Source: Fluviicola sp. | GTDB taxonomy: Bacteria > Bacteroidota > Bacteroidia > Flavobacteriales_D > Crocinitomicaceae | Assembly: GCA_029866325.1 (NCBI GenBank) | Contig: JARWZO010000019.1 | Location: 310,001-374,000 of the forward strand | Reading direction: 5' to 3' | Length of the DNA stretch: 64,000 nucleotides | Shown: piece by piece, positions 54,121 through 63,115 of the stretch | How the letters are laid out: every line of letters begins with the position of its first letter | Numbering within the stretch: the stretch's first letter is position 1 | The notes under the pieces: model-generated | The model's database searches: none | Told to the model about the DNA's origin: nothing | What the model saw: only the letters and a program-made list of their open reading frames with translations | Program-made: the position numbers and the translations under genes

Positions 54121-54140
54121 GTAATACAAAAAAGTATTAC
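54121..54140. promoter_or_regulatory. GTAATAC palindrome in a divergent gap
   Basis: GTAATAC-AAAAAA-GTATTAC is a perfect inverted repeat 20 bp upstream of the GTG start at 54161. The half-site is the same word as the GTAATACG site at 51339 near the MarR gene, so the same regulator might act here. Confidence 0.45.
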
Positions 54141-54160
54141 TCATTTAAAACACTAATAGT

Positions 54161-54727
54161 GTGCATTTTATAGAACCGTATTTTAACTGGCGACATGTTT
54201 ATATTGCCTCCGAAGATCCCCATTCGCCCTTCTTCAATCGTGAATACAGCGAATTTGAATTCACAGACCGGGTTTACAATTACCTCATTCATCCGCAATG
54301 GGACAATATCGGTTCGCGCACACTCTTTGCCAAGATTTTAGTGGTGGACTACGAGGAGCAATATGCCGTACTCGAATTTATCGGAGAATGGAACGATGCG
54401 ATTGAAAATGACATCATGACCTTAAAGCGCAATATCATTGAACCCATTCTGGAACAAGGCATCAACAAGTTTATTTTGATTGGTGAAAACGTATTGAATT
54501 TCCACTACTCCGACGATTGTTATTACGAGGAATGGTTTGATGATGTGGAAGAAGGCTGGATTGCGATGGTGAATTTTCACGACCACGTGGTCACCGAGTT
54601 TTCAAAAGCGCGGATCGATCATTATTTTGTAATGGGCGGCGAATTGGAGGAAATCGAGTGGAGAACGTATCAGCCGCGTGATTTTTTTGATCGAGTGAAT
54701 GCGTTGGTGACGAGGAGGATTGGGTAA
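54161..54727 (+). CDS. Conserved cytoplasmic protein of unknown function
   Basis: The 188-residue protein starts at GTG with MHFIEPYFNWRHVYIASEDPHSPFF. It has no signal or transmembrane segments and is rich in acidic and aromatic residues (NFHYSDDCYYEEWFDDVEEGW, DHYFVMGGELEEIEWRTYQPRDFFDRV). I see it as a conserved Flavobacteriia-type protein but do not recognise a domain. Followed by a repeat element. Confidence 0.6.
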   Translation: MHFIEPYFNWRHVYIASEDPHSPFFNREYSEFEFTDRVYNYLIHPQWDNIGSRTLFAKILVVDYEEQYAVLEFIGEWNDAIENDIMTLKRNIIEPILEQGINKFILIGENVLNFHYSDDCYYEEWFDDVEEGWIAMVNFHDHVVTEFSKARIDHYFVMGGELEEIEWRTYQPRDFFDRVNALVTRRIG

Positions 54728-54735
54728 CCAATGTT

Positions 54736-54880
54736 GGATTTTTGATGCTTGATTTTTGATGAGGGTTTAGGTAGGGACTCCATTTTCGGGAAACCTTGAA
54801 GAGAATTGAAAAGGAAGTACAGAAAACAGTGTTTTACTAAGAAGTAGATCTTTCATCAAAAATCCAACTTCAAAAATCAA
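54736..54880. repeat. Terminal-inverted-repeat element, copy 2
   Basis: The left arm (GGATTTTTGATGCTTGATTT and on to TTGATGAGG, 54736-54763) and the right arm (TTTCATCAAAAATCCAACTT and on, 54851-54880) are inverse. It shares arms and internal words with the 41571 element. It lies between the convergent 54161 and 54936 genes, just before the latter's terminator. Confidence 0.75.
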
Positions 54881-54883
54881 TAA

Positions 54884-54915
54884 AAAATCCCGCCACCTAA
54901 AATAAGATAGCAGGA
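54884..54915 (-). terminator. Intrinsic terminator of the 54936 gene
   Basis: On the minus strand TCCTGC (54910-54915) pairs with GCGGGA (one G-T) at 54888-54893, followed by a T-run. It lies 21 bp after the gene's stop. Confidence 0.7.
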
Positions 54916-54935
54916 TTCCATGGAGAGATTCTATT

Positions 54936-55814
54936 TTATTTCTGAATGTAAATTTTCTTTGAAGTAAAATTGTTGTTGATGTTGAGGTGAGCAATGTACA
55001 CACCCGATTGCAAGTCACTTGGCAAACGCACTTCTTTTTTGTTTTCACCAATTTCAGTGCTTCCGATAGATTCATTAAACACTGATTTACCGTTCAGGTC
55101 AACCAAATTTAACATCGATTCACCGGCCGTTAAAGTATTGTAATTCACAATCAATGTATTGTCGGCTGAATTGAAACCTAATTCGAGACTGATATCCTGC
55201 TGGTTTTCTTCAATTCCCGCAACGGAACCAAAGATGTGCTGCGATAAGTAAATTACATCACCCGAATTATTGTCTTGCGCATTTGTTTTATTAGTAGCCA
55301 AGTAAAAAGTCACGTTCCCCACATTGGTTGCCGGAGCAGTCCATTGAAAAGCCCATGTAGACTGAACATTTCCAGCCAACGTATGGGTTACGTATTTTTT
55401 ACCACTCGCTCCGTTTTTAAGCTGAGTGCCCGAAGCAGGAATAATGGAGATCGTACCTGCTTGTGCATTGGAACCATTCAAGGCTACAATTTGGAAACCG
55501 TTGATTGTACTTGGATTGGCAAGACTGATGGCAACATTGTAAACTGTGCCCGGAGTATAACTTGTCACAACATTGGCACCTTCTGTCATCACAACAGTAT
55601 TTACACCTGCTCCACTTTGAGCAGTTCCGGTATGGCATTGCGTGCAATTGTTTTCGCCCGGAGCTCCTGTTTTTCCGGCACTTGCACCATTGTTATCAAG
55701 AACATGAGATTGTTTGTATGCTGATAGTTCAACGGAATAATCGCTACTATTACTAAAGGCTAGTAATGCAGTAACACCTATAAATGCAATTGGGAGGAGA
55801 TGAATCTTTTTCAT
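54936..55814 (-). CDS. T9SS-exported protein with c-type heme motif and Reeler-like domain
   Basis: The 292-residue protein has a signal peptide (about 1-22). A CXXCH motif in GENNCTQCHTG (about 57-61) suggests a covalently bound c-type heme. An adjacent beta-sandwich (about 80-195, VYNVAISLANPSTINGFQIVALNG, WTAPATNVGNVTFYLATN) is like Reeler/choice-of-anchor-V domains. A type A sorting domain ends the protein (about 215-292, VDLNGKSVFNESI, GVYIAHLNINNNFTSKKIYIQK). It should be cell-surface bound. Possible roles are surface electron transfer or binding; inferred only. Confidence 0.72.
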   Translation of the reverse strand: MKKIHLLPIAFIGVTALLAFSNSSDYSVELSAYKQSHVLDNNGASAGKTGAPGENNCTQCHTGTAQSGAGVNTVVMTEGANVVTSYTPGTVYNVAISLANPSTINGFQIVALNGSNAQAGTISIIPASGTQLKNGASGKKYVTHTLAGNVQSTWAFQWTAPATNVGNVTFYLATNKTNAQDNNSGDVIYLSQHIFGSVAGIEENQQDISLELGFNSADNTLIVNYNTLTAGESMLNLVDLNGKSVFNESIGSTEIGENKKEVRLPSDLQSGVYIAHLNINNNFTSKKIYIQK

Positions 55815-56189
55815 TTTACTAATAGTTTTGGGTGAAATTAGAACAAATTCGGTTACATACCATGGTATATTTGTCGTTTTTTAATGTACAATTGTGCCAT
55901 CTACTGTCAATAAATACAATTGCTGCCACATCGAAAATAACCTTGGAATTTGTTTTCAAATCTTGTTTTGAATAAGACGAAAAAAGAACAGAACGGTATT
56001 CATTAATTGCTGCTTTTGGGGCAAGCTTTAAGTGAACGGTACTTATTATTGATTCAAGTACAACAAATTTAATGTGTAGGAAATTAGTGCAATTGATTGA
56101 TAAATCGATTTAGCATGATTGTTATTTCACAAAATGGCTTGTGATTCATTAGAAAGAACTGCATATTTGTCAAAAAAAACCAAAACAAT
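55815..56189. other. 375-bp AT-rich divergent intergenic region
   Basis: No ORF, RNA gene or strong hairpin is apparent. CATATTTG near 56162-56169 is one base off TAnnTTTG and could serve the 56190 gene. Confidence 0.35.
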
Positions 56190-56951
56190 ATGAAGATCAA
56201 ACTACTAGTGCTTTCATTATTCAGCTGCATGGCAGTAATGGCCGCTAAAACCGTAACGGTGACCGTAAAATGGACCTTTGAAGAGGTTGTAGAAGGTTAT
56301 GACCACGACAATAAAATTCTGGTTTTCATTGACGGAAAATCAGTGGGTGAATCACAAGTATTTAAAGAATCGGCAAAAGCCTCTTATTCTTTTGAAGTAC
56401 CAAAAGGAAAACACTCCATCAAAATCGTTGACTATTCGTTTTACGAAGGAAAATGGGATATCCACACAAAAGAAAACCAATATTCGGTAGATGCTTTTTA
56501 TGAAGCAGATATCAATTTCACAGCCAATACAACCATTAACATGTTGTTTAATGTCGACAAAGAATCATCTGAATTCACAGTTACCGGCGGAAAAACAGCA
56601 GCTGCGAAAGGTGTTCCGTTAACTGTGACGTGGATTTACAAAAACGTTGAAGTAGGTTACGATCACGAAAACCGTATGATTGTTTACGTCGATGGCAAGC
56701 AAATGGGTACCTCGGCTATTTTCGCCGAATCGAAAAAAGGAAGTATGACGGTTATAGTTCCTCCGGGACAACACGATGTCGTGATTGAAAACTATGCTTT
56801 CTATGAAGGTCAATGGGAACTACACTCCATCGAAAACAACTATTCGGTAGATGCTTTTTACTCCACTAACATGATTTTTGCTAAGAAAAAACGCTCTGTC
56901 GATTTGGTCTTCGATATTGAAACATTGGAGACTACTACAACCGTTAAGTAA
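56190..56951 (+). CDS. Secreted protein with two tandem copies of one domain
   Basis: The 253-residue protein has a signal peptide (MKIKLLVLSLFSCMAVMA). Residues about 22-128 and 140-248 are two repeats of about 105 residues each. Both contain VxVxWxxxxVxxGYDHxN, a VFIDGK/VYVDGK strand, a VPxGxH turn, and YxFYEGxWxxHxxENxYSVDAFY. The duplication is clear. Each unit looks like a beta-sandwich with an exposed acidic face. No T9SS domain; periplasmic or released. Family not recognised. Confidence 0.65.
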   Translation: MKIKLLVLSLFSCMAVMAAKTVTVTVKWTFEEVVEGYDHDNKILVFIDGKSVGESQVFKESAKASYSFEVPKGKHSIKIVDYSFYEGKWDIHTKENQYSVDAFYEADINFTANTTINMLFNVDKESSEFTVTGGKTAAAKGVPLTVTWIYKNVEVGYDHENRMIVYVDGKQMGTSAIFAESKKGSMTVIVPPGQHDVVIENYAFYEGQWELHSIENNYSVDAFYSTNMIFAKKKRSVDLVFDIETLETTTTVK

Positions 56952-56987
56952 TAGTAGCTCTGAACAACCAATAATACATCCTAATAG

Positions 56988-57022
56988 AAAAGGGCTGCCT
57001 CAACGTTGAAGCAGCCCTTTTT
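56988..57022. terminator. Bidirectional terminator between 56190 gene and accA
   Basis: AAAAGGGCTGC (56988-56998) and GCAGCCCTTTTT (57011-57022) form a perfect stem with T-runs in both directions. Confidence 0.88.
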
Positions 57023-57043
57023 AGTTAGAACTTCTTTATCGGA

Positions 57044-58000
57044 TTAATCCACCCAAACTCCCATGGAGTTAAACTTCTCAATACGATCGTGAACACGTTG
57101 TTTCGGTTCAATCGGATCTAATTCTTTCAAATAATCTTTGATTTTCACTTTCACACGTTCAAACATCAATTCTTGTTTGCGGTGAGCACCCGAAAGCGGT
57201 TCTTCGATGACATCATCTACCAGTTTCAGGCGTTTCATGTCAACAGAAGTTAATTTCAACGCATCGGCTGCTTTCTCTTTGTAATCCCATGAACGCCATA
57301 AGATTGACGAACACGATTCAGGAGAGATCACTGAGTACCAGGTGTTTTCCAACATCACTACTTTGTCACCCACACCAATTCCCAATGCACCACCCGAAGC
57401 TCCTTCACCGATGATGATACAAATGACAGGAACTTTCAGCTGCATCATTTCATAAATGTTGCGTGCAATGGCTTCTCCTTGTCCGCGTTCTTCGGCCTCA
57501 AGCCCCGGAAACGCACCCGGAGTATCAATAAACGTTACGATAGGTTTATTGAATTTTTCAGCCAGTTTCATCAAACGCAATGCCTTACGGTATCCTTCAG
57601 GATTGGGCATTCCGAAATTTCGGTACTGACGCATTTTGGTATTGATTCCTTTTTGCTGACCGATAAACATAACCGATCTTCCGTCAACCAACCCAAAACC
57701 GCCAATCATCGCTTTGTCGTCTTTCACGCTGCGGTCACCATGCAATTCCTGGAAAGTATTTTCGGTAATGGCGTTGATATAAGCCAATGTATATGGACGA
57801 TCCGGATGACGAGACAATTGCACTCGCTGCCATGGTGTCAACCCGGTGAAAATTTCCTTGGTTTTATCGGCCAGTTTCGTTTCCAACACCTGAATGGTCT
57901 CTTCCATGTCTACATCCGTAGTACGACCGATTTCACGTGTTTGTTCAATTTGCTCTTCAAGTGCCTTCAACGGCTCTTCAAAATCGAGATAAGTCGACAT
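57044..58000 (-). CDS. accA: Acetyl-CoA carboxylase carboxyltransferase, alpha subunit
   Basis: Transfers the carboxyl group from biotin to acetyl-CoA, with AccD; no accD is in the window. The 318-residue protein has the diagnostic [28 protein letters not shown] start region, FHELHGDRS-like [16 protein letters not shown], the crotonase-type [21 protein letters not shown] and [19 protein letters not shown] active-site loops, and [15 protein letters not shown]. Length is standard. Divergent from ispE with a 61-bp gap. Confidence 0.96.
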   Translation of the reverse strand: MSTYLDFEEPLKALEEQIEQTREIGRTTDVDMEETIQVLETKLADKTKEIFTGLTPWQRVQLSRHPDRPYTLAYINAITENTFQELHGDRSVKDDKAMIGGFGLVDGRSVMFIGQQKGINTKMRQYRNFGMPNPEGYRKALRLMKLAEKFNKPIVTFIDTPGAFPGLEAEERGQGEAIARNIYEMMQLKVPVICIIIGEGASGGALGIGVGDKVVMLENTWYSVISPESCSSILWRSWDYKEKAADALKLTSVDMKRLKLVDDVIEEPLSGAHRKQELMFERVKVKIKDYLKELDPIEPKQRVHDRIEKFNSMGVWVD

Positions 58001-58061
58001 ATAATGTAATTTTGAGTGGCGAAATTTACGAAAATAGTTCGCTCATTGCTACTTTTACCAA

Positions 58062-58859
58062 ATGATAGTTTTCCCTTCCTGTAAAATCAATCTTGGTTTG
58101 CACATCCTGCGAAAGCGCAACGATGGCTATCATGAAATAGAAACAGGCATGCTTGAAATTCCGTTTCGCGACATTCTTGAAATCGTGCCGTCAGACAGTT
58201 TTCAGTTTACCACTTCAGGAATTGAAATACCCGGCAATGGTAATAGTTGTTTGGATGCTTACCAATTATTGAAACGCGACTTTAATTTACCTCCGGTTCA
58301 CATCCATTTACACAAACAGGTCCCGATGGGCGGTGGTTTGGGCGGTGGATCATCTGATAGCACGGCTACATTGAAAGGTTTGAATGAATTATTTCAACTT
58401 CGGCTATCGGTTGAACAGTTGAAAACCTACGCCGCACAACTCGGAAGCGACAATGCTTTTTTCGTGGAAGGTGGCTTGCAATTGGCCAAAGGTCGAGGGG
58501 AAGAATTGCAATCACTTTCAATCTCACTTCCTAGCTGGAAGATCTGTGTGGTGAATCTGGGAATTCACGTTCCAACATCAACCGCCTACGCACAAGTAAC
58601 CCCGAATGAACATCGAACATCGATTTCTGAAATAGTACAACAACCTGTTTCCACCTGGAAAGATGCGTTGGTCAATGATTTCGAACCGAGTGTTTTTGCG
58701 CAGCATCCGGAACTTCAAACCCTTAAAACCGATTTATACAACGCAGGAGCAATCTACGCAGCCATGTCGGGATCGGGTTCTACCCTTTTTGGATTGTTTG
58801 AAGAAAAACCGAAGCAGATCTCTTGGTTGAAGATGCCGGTTTATGAGGTGTGGGTGTGA
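58062..58859 (+). CDS. ispE: 4-(cytidine 5'-diphospho)-2-C-methyl-D-erythritol kinase
   Basis: A GHMP kinase of the MEP isoprenoid pathway, cytoplasmic. The 265-residue protein has the N-terminal CKINLGLHILRKRNDGYHEIET motif, the ATP-binding loop PMGGGLGGGSSDSTATL (about 88-104), the substrate-binding GSDNAFFVEGG and the C-terminal MSGSGSTLFGLF. The length is slightly short but complete. Divergent from accA. Confidence 0.95.
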   Translation: MIVFPSCKINLGLHILRKRNDGYHEIETGMLEIPFRDILEIVPSDSFQFTTSGIEIPGNGNSCLDAYQLLKRDFNLPPVHIHLHKQVPMGGGLGGGSSDSTATLKGLNELFQLRLSVEQLKTYAAQLGSDNAFFVEGGLQLAKGRGEELQSLSISLPSWKICVVNLGIHVPTSTAYAQVTPNEHRTSISEIVQQPVSTWKDALVNDFEPSVFAQHPELQTLKTDLYNAGAIYAAMSGSGSTLFGLFEEKPKQISWLKMPVYEVWV

Positions 58860-58903
58860 GTTGAATTGCGAAGATATTTCTACTATCGAAGTCCAAATTT
58901 GGC

Positions 58904-58923
58904 CTCCCTCCTTGAGGAGGGAG
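58904..58923. repeat. CTCCCTCC/GGAGGGAG palindrome between convergent genes
   Basis: A perfect 8-bp stem with TTGA loop, between the ispE stop and the convergent 58952 stop. It could act as a bidirectional terminator although there is no T-run; it is similar to the 52508 hairpin. Confidence 0.5.
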
Positions 58924-58951
58924 ACAAATCCACCTTCATAATTTAAGGTAT

Positions 58952-61213
58952 TTATTCCTTCACCAACCTTAGTGTCTCCTTACGATTATCCGTCATCACC
59001 ATCACTACATACATTCCCTTTCCGAATCCGGAAATATCTAATGCAACCGAACCTTGCACGGAAGTTTGCAACACCAACTCGCCCATCATCGAATAAACCG
59101 AAACCTCTGCCGGTTTGGAATGCTGGAATGCATACAACATCACTTCTTCTTTCGCCGGATTGGGAGCCAACAACCATTGCGGTGATTCCGGCTTGTTTTC
59201 ATCAAGACTTGCTGTGCTCAGCGGATCGGCTTCCATGTGGTACAATCCTCCAAGGTCTTGTCCAACAAACAGATTGAGCAAGCCGTCGTTGTCAATATCT
59301 TCTACCCAAAATGCACTGTACAAACCAACATCAATTCCGCGGTAGGCAGCACTTACCTGCTGAAACGAACTGTTCGGATCTAAATTCCCGTCGATATCGT
59401 TGTAATAATGCAACTTACCGTCGTAAGCTCCCAAAAATAAATGTGTTGTATCGTTTACCCTAAAAAAATGTGGAATTGCATAACCATCAGGTGTACTGGA
59501 TACATCCACATCACCAAGCGTATCGTCGATCAACGAAAAAATGGCATTGGAAACCGACCCCGTATTTCGGTAATAAGCTACTTCACCGGTTTTGTTCCCG
59601 ATGAGCAAATCAAGCAAACCGTCGTCATCCAAATCAAATAACTGTGGTGCGGCATAAGCTGTAACGCTGATCGGAACACCGTTGTTATCATTCAATGCCG
59701 TAGCTGAACCGAACGCCACATTGTTGCCTGCACCGGCTGTATTGGTATAACGGTTAATTTGACCGTTTTCCAAACCGATTAGCAAATCATCATCCCCATC
59801 GTTGTCTAAATCACCGAAGGTAGGAATAGAACGTAAACCAAATGATTGCGTTGTTAAACTCAAAAAATCATCGTCGAGGTATGAATATTGTGGTACAGAA
59901 GCAGTTCCCGTATTGCGGTAAACCAACAACGCGCATTCTTTGTTGAGCGTAGGTTTGTAGCGAAAAAAGTTCGATACTAATAAATCGCGTTTTCCGTCCC
60001 CGTTTTGATCAAACATCACCGGAATACTGCCCAAACCATGCTCAATCATGTCTTCCTGAAGAAAACCTTTGGTCCTAAAAAAGAAATTCGGTTGGTTGTT
60101 TTGACCGAGGTTTTCATAGTAGGTTATACTCGCTTCATTTTGTGAAACCGTTCGCGCATTGGCACCAACAATCAGGTCTTTTACGTTATCGTGATTGACA
60201 TCCACGTAAAACGAAGCAGGGAAAATCTGAATATTTGCCGGAGTGGTATTACTGGGGAAATTAACATCCTGCGAAACCATTGCCGAGTTTGTATTGGGTG
60301 CACTTCCTCCGTTCATGAGCAATACTAGGTTGGGAGAGGCAACGTCACCCAATATCAGATCAAGTACATCATTATTGTTCATGTCTAGGGCCAATAAGGT
60401 CGAACCCGCATGACGCGTCGGTGTAATAGCAGCTGAATCTGTTTCCAGAACAGGCGAACTTCTCAAAGGATTGGGAACATCGCCATTCCCAGGTCCGCAT
60501 GGACTTTGAGTGTCATTCAATATCACGTTGCTACTATTCGGATCTTCGCGGAAATGTCCCCAACATTCGTTTTGAAGTATAAATTCCAATGAATCGGGAA
60601 TACCATACAATTCCATACTTTGATTCTGATGATATTCTACCCGTTCGCCACCGATGTGAAACGTGAGAATATCCAGATCGCCGTCACCTTCCACATCTAC
60701 CAATGCCGGAATGTCGCTATTGGGAATGTACAGGTTGTTATAATCGCCGATGTAATTTGATTCGAGGCTTTGTTTAAACAATTGCCACTGCAATCCAGTC
60801 CCTGCATTCCCTACATTTCGGTAAACGGTCATTCCACCCGTGCCGTAGCAAAAAAGGTCGTTTCTGCCATCCTGATCGTAATCTACCAATGCAGCTCTGT
60901 AACGAAGATCGGACGGGAAAAGTGATGCACCATTATATAAATAGCGATAAACCGGATTTCCGTTGACCTGATCCGTAACAAAAACGGCTACTTCATTACC
61001 GCTGCGATCAAAAACAAACAAATCCATATCACCATCGTAATCGATATCGATATCCGAAAACTGTGAAAAGTTCAAACCGCCTGCCCAAGCATGTTTTAGT
61101 GTATCTGACCCCAGTTTCACCACCACGCTTGGATCGTATTCAAACCCAAGATAGGTTTGCGCTTTTAAACAGGTAGAAGAAAACAGCAAGAAGCCAAAAA
61201 GCAAAAATTTCAT
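58952..61213 (-). CDS. T9SS-exported FG-GAP/VCBS repeat protein
   Basis: From MKFLLFGFLLFSSTCLKAQ (ATG 61213) the protein has 753 residues with a signal peptide. The body has many FG-GAP/VCBS-type repeats with Ca2+-binding DxDxDG motifs: DIDYDGDMDLFVFD, DVEGDGDLDILTF, DQNGDGKRDLLVSNFF, DLDNDGDDDLLIGLENG, DLDDDGLLDLLIGNKTG and DIDNDGLLNLFVGQD. A type A sorting domain follows (about 680-753, LLAPNPAKEEVMLY to ETLRLVKE). Expected to be a surface beta-propeller. The longer frame to 61303 lacks a proper signal peptide. Confidence 0.85.
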   Translation of the reverse strand: MKFLLFGFLLFSSTCLKAQTYLGFEYDPSVVVKLGSDTLKHAWAGGLNFSQFSDIDIDYDGDMDLFVFDRSGNEVAVFVTDQVNGNPVYRYLYNGASLFPSDLRYRAALVDYDQDGRNDLFCYGTGGMTVYRNVGNAGTGLQWQLFKQSLESNYIGDYNNLYIPNSDIPALVDVEGDGDLDILTFHIGGERVEYHQNQSMELYGIPDSLEFILQNECWGHFREDPNSSNVILNDTQSPCGPGNGDVPNPLRSSPVLETDSAAITPTRHAGSTLLALDMNNNDVLDLILGDVASPNLVLLMNGGSAPNTNSAMVSQDVNFPSNTTPANIQIFPASFYVDVNHDNVKDLIVGANARTVSQNEASITYYENLGQNNQPNFFFRTKGFLQEDMIEHGLGSIPVMFDQNGDGKRDLLVSNFFRYKPTLNKECALLVYRNTGTASVPQYSYLDDDFLSLTTQSFGLRSIPTFGDLDNDGDDDLLIGLENGQINRYTNTAGAGNNVAFGSATALNDNNGVPISVTAYAAPQLFDLDDDGLLDLLIGNKTGEVAYYRNTGSVSNAIFSLIDDTLGDVDVSSTPDGYAIPHFFRVNDTTHLFLGAYDGKLHYYNDIDGNLDPNSSFQQVSAAYRGIDVGLYSAFWVEDIDNDGLLNLFVGQDLGGLYHMEADPLSTASLDENKPESPQWLLAPNPAKEEVMLYAFQHSKPAEVSVYSMMGELVLQTSVQGSVALDISGFGKGMYVVMVMTDNRKETLRLVKE

Positions 61214-61309
61214 AGGAATCCAATTGTTTACCCAAAAGACAATACGAATAGTCTTTACAGAAAGGCAACGTTTCGACACGAATGTAGTTAAATGAGTAAA
61301 CATCTACAA

Positions 61310-62548
61310 ATGAAAAAAGGGGTACTTATTCTAATGACGTTTATGCTGACTGTTTGGTCGCATGCACAAGATTCCATGTCGGTTCTTTTCATCGGAAACA
61401 GCTATACTTATGCCAATGATCTGCCTAACATGACGCGTCAACTGGCCGAATCAATGGGAAAACAGTTAACCGTAGGTTCTAAAACCAACGGTGGTTATAC
61501 CTTTCAAAATCACACAACCGATCCGTTAACCTGGGCAGCCATGCATCAGCAAAATTGGGACGTCGTGGTATTGCAAGCTCAAAGTCAGGAACCCAGTTTC
61601 CCCGATGATCAGGTCGATAGCGGCACCATTCCTTATGCCAAACAACTAGCCGATAGCGTTGCCACGATCAATGCCTGTTCGAATGTACTTTACTTCATGA
61701 CGTGGGGGCGAGAAAATGGTGATCCGCAATGGGCACCCATCTCGACCTTTGCCGGAATGAACGAACGACTTTACAATGCCTATATGCGCATGGCAGATAC
61801 AACAGAAAGCATGGTAGCTGCAGTTGGTGCCACATGGAAATATGTTCGAGATAATTATCCTTCTATTCAACTGTATTCCGGAGATGGTTCTCACCCTAGT
61901 GCTGCAGGTTCTTATTTGGCAGCTTGTACCTTTTACACATCATTGTTTCAAACACCAATAACCGGAGCCACTTATACGGCAGGGCTGGATGCACAAACAG
62001 TTGCGCAATTGCAAGGAGCAGTTGATTTAGTGATTCTTGATAGTCTGGACCATTTTAAACTACACCCGATCAATGAACCTGTACAAGCAAACTTTACATT
62101 CAATGAAGGAAACGGTTTTGTGCAATTCACCAACACCTCCATACGCGAAGATCAGTTGAGTTGGGATTTTGGTGACGGTAATACCAGCATACTTGAAAAT
62201 CCGGAGCATGTATACGGAAGTGCCAACATCTTTACGGTTACATTAATTGCTTCGAATGGCTGTGCATCCGATACTGTTACACAAGTAGTGGAGACCCAAA
62301 TAGAAGGAATCGATGAACTCGCACAATCGGGAGTAGAACTGCGCGAATTCAATGATCATTTTGAGATTTTATCTGCAACGCAGGAACTTTCGTATTCCAT
62401 TTATTCCATCGATGGCAAACTGGTTCAATCAGGCCATATCTCGATTTCGGAACCAACTATCATTTCCAAAACAATTGATCTGGGATTCATCCTATTGAAG
62501 AATGAACTTCGTCCTATTTACAGTAATCGATTCGTTACCTTAAAATAA
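61310..62548 (+). CDS. Secreted SGNH-hydrolase-like protein with PKD domain
   Basis: The 412-residue protein starts at MKKGVLILMTFMLTVWSHAQ. Residues about 25-225 form an SGNH/DUF4886-type hydrolase (FIGNSYTYANDLP with the Ser, TNGGYTF, VVLQAQSQEP, and DGSHPSAAGSYLAA with the Asp/His pair). A PKD domain follows (about 262-325, SWDFGDGNTSILENPEHVY). The last about 75 residues resemble a T9SS sorting domain ending NRFVTLK, although the usual G-x-Y strand before it is not clear. An ATG six codons earlier is possible. Divergent from the FG-GAP gene. Confidence 0.75.
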   Translation: MKKGVLILMTFMLTVWSHAQDSMSVLFIGNSYTYANDLPNMTRQLAESMGKQLTVGSKTNGGYTFQNHTTDPLTWAAMHQQNWDVVVLQAQSQEPSFPDDQVDSGTIPYAKQLADSVATINACSNVLYFMTWGRENGDPQWAPISTFAGMNERLYNAYMRMADTTESMVAAVGATWKYVRDNYPSIQLYSGDGSHPSAAGSYLAACTFYTSLFQTPITGATYTAGLDAQTVAQLQGAVDLVILDSLDHFKLHPINEPVQANFTFNEGNGFVQFTNTSIREDQLSWDFGDGNTSILENPEHVYGSANIFTVTLIASNGCASDTVTQVVETQIEGIDELAQSGVELREFNDHFEILSATQELSYSIYSIDGKLVQSGHISISEPTIISKTIDLGFILLKNELRPIYSNRFVTLK

Positions 62549-63115
62549 AACTTGTAAAAATACTGCCACTTTTTGGCAAGTTAAACCATTCAACTCGGGG
62601 AGAATAACCTATTCTTACCCGAGTTTTTGTCTGAAGCCTAATTCGTCATAAATAAGTTAGCATTTATTCATTCAGGCTTAAAAAACCGAAATGAAACACA
62701 ACTTGATCAAAACAGTTGAAAATCAGCATAAAAACGACCCAATTATTCATAATCACACGCTTATAGAGAATAACCAGTCAACTAAACCGATATACTAAGA
62801 AATATAGCTTGTTAACATAAATTTTATTTTTTCTGATTAAATTTTAACAATCAGTTTACAGTTAATTATAAAAAATAAAATAATCATAATTATTTTGTTA
62901 AATACCGAACTAACAGTTTAGAGTAGAAGATAGCCTCAAAATACCTATCAAAGCATTGATTCACAGTCATATAATGAGAATTTACTCACCCAAAAACGCT
63001 TAGTTACACAAACCAAACACCTTGTTTGTACTTGCCTTTTATTATAAACAATCACATTTTAATTGACTGGTGTTCGTTTTTTGCGGAATTTTGTACCCAA
63101 TAATTTAATTAGCTT
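62549..63115. other. 567-bp AT-rich intergenic region with one terminator
   Basis: The first 80 bp contain the hydrolase terminator. The remainder, to 63115, is very AT-rich (TAAATTTTATTTTTTCTG-like tracts at 62818-62900) with no ORF or RNA gene that I can support. It should carry the promoter of the 63116 gene. Confidence 0.4.
62592..62628 (+). terminator. Intrinsic terminator of the SGNH hydrolase gene
   Basis: AACTCGGG (62592-62599) with AGAATA inside pairs with TATTCT and CCCGAGTT, followed by TTTT. Confidence 0.85.

Noticed and set aside
54767-55075. Minus-strand frame over the second terminal-inverted-repeat element
   Set aside because: It overlaps the repeat and the 3' end of the 54936 gene in another frame, and has no independent support.
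61310-62548. Frameshift near the C-terminus of the SGNH/PKD protein
   Set aside because: The G-x-Y strand expected in a T9SS sorting domain is unclear, but alternate frames hit stops and do not give a better tail, so I treat it as natural divergence.
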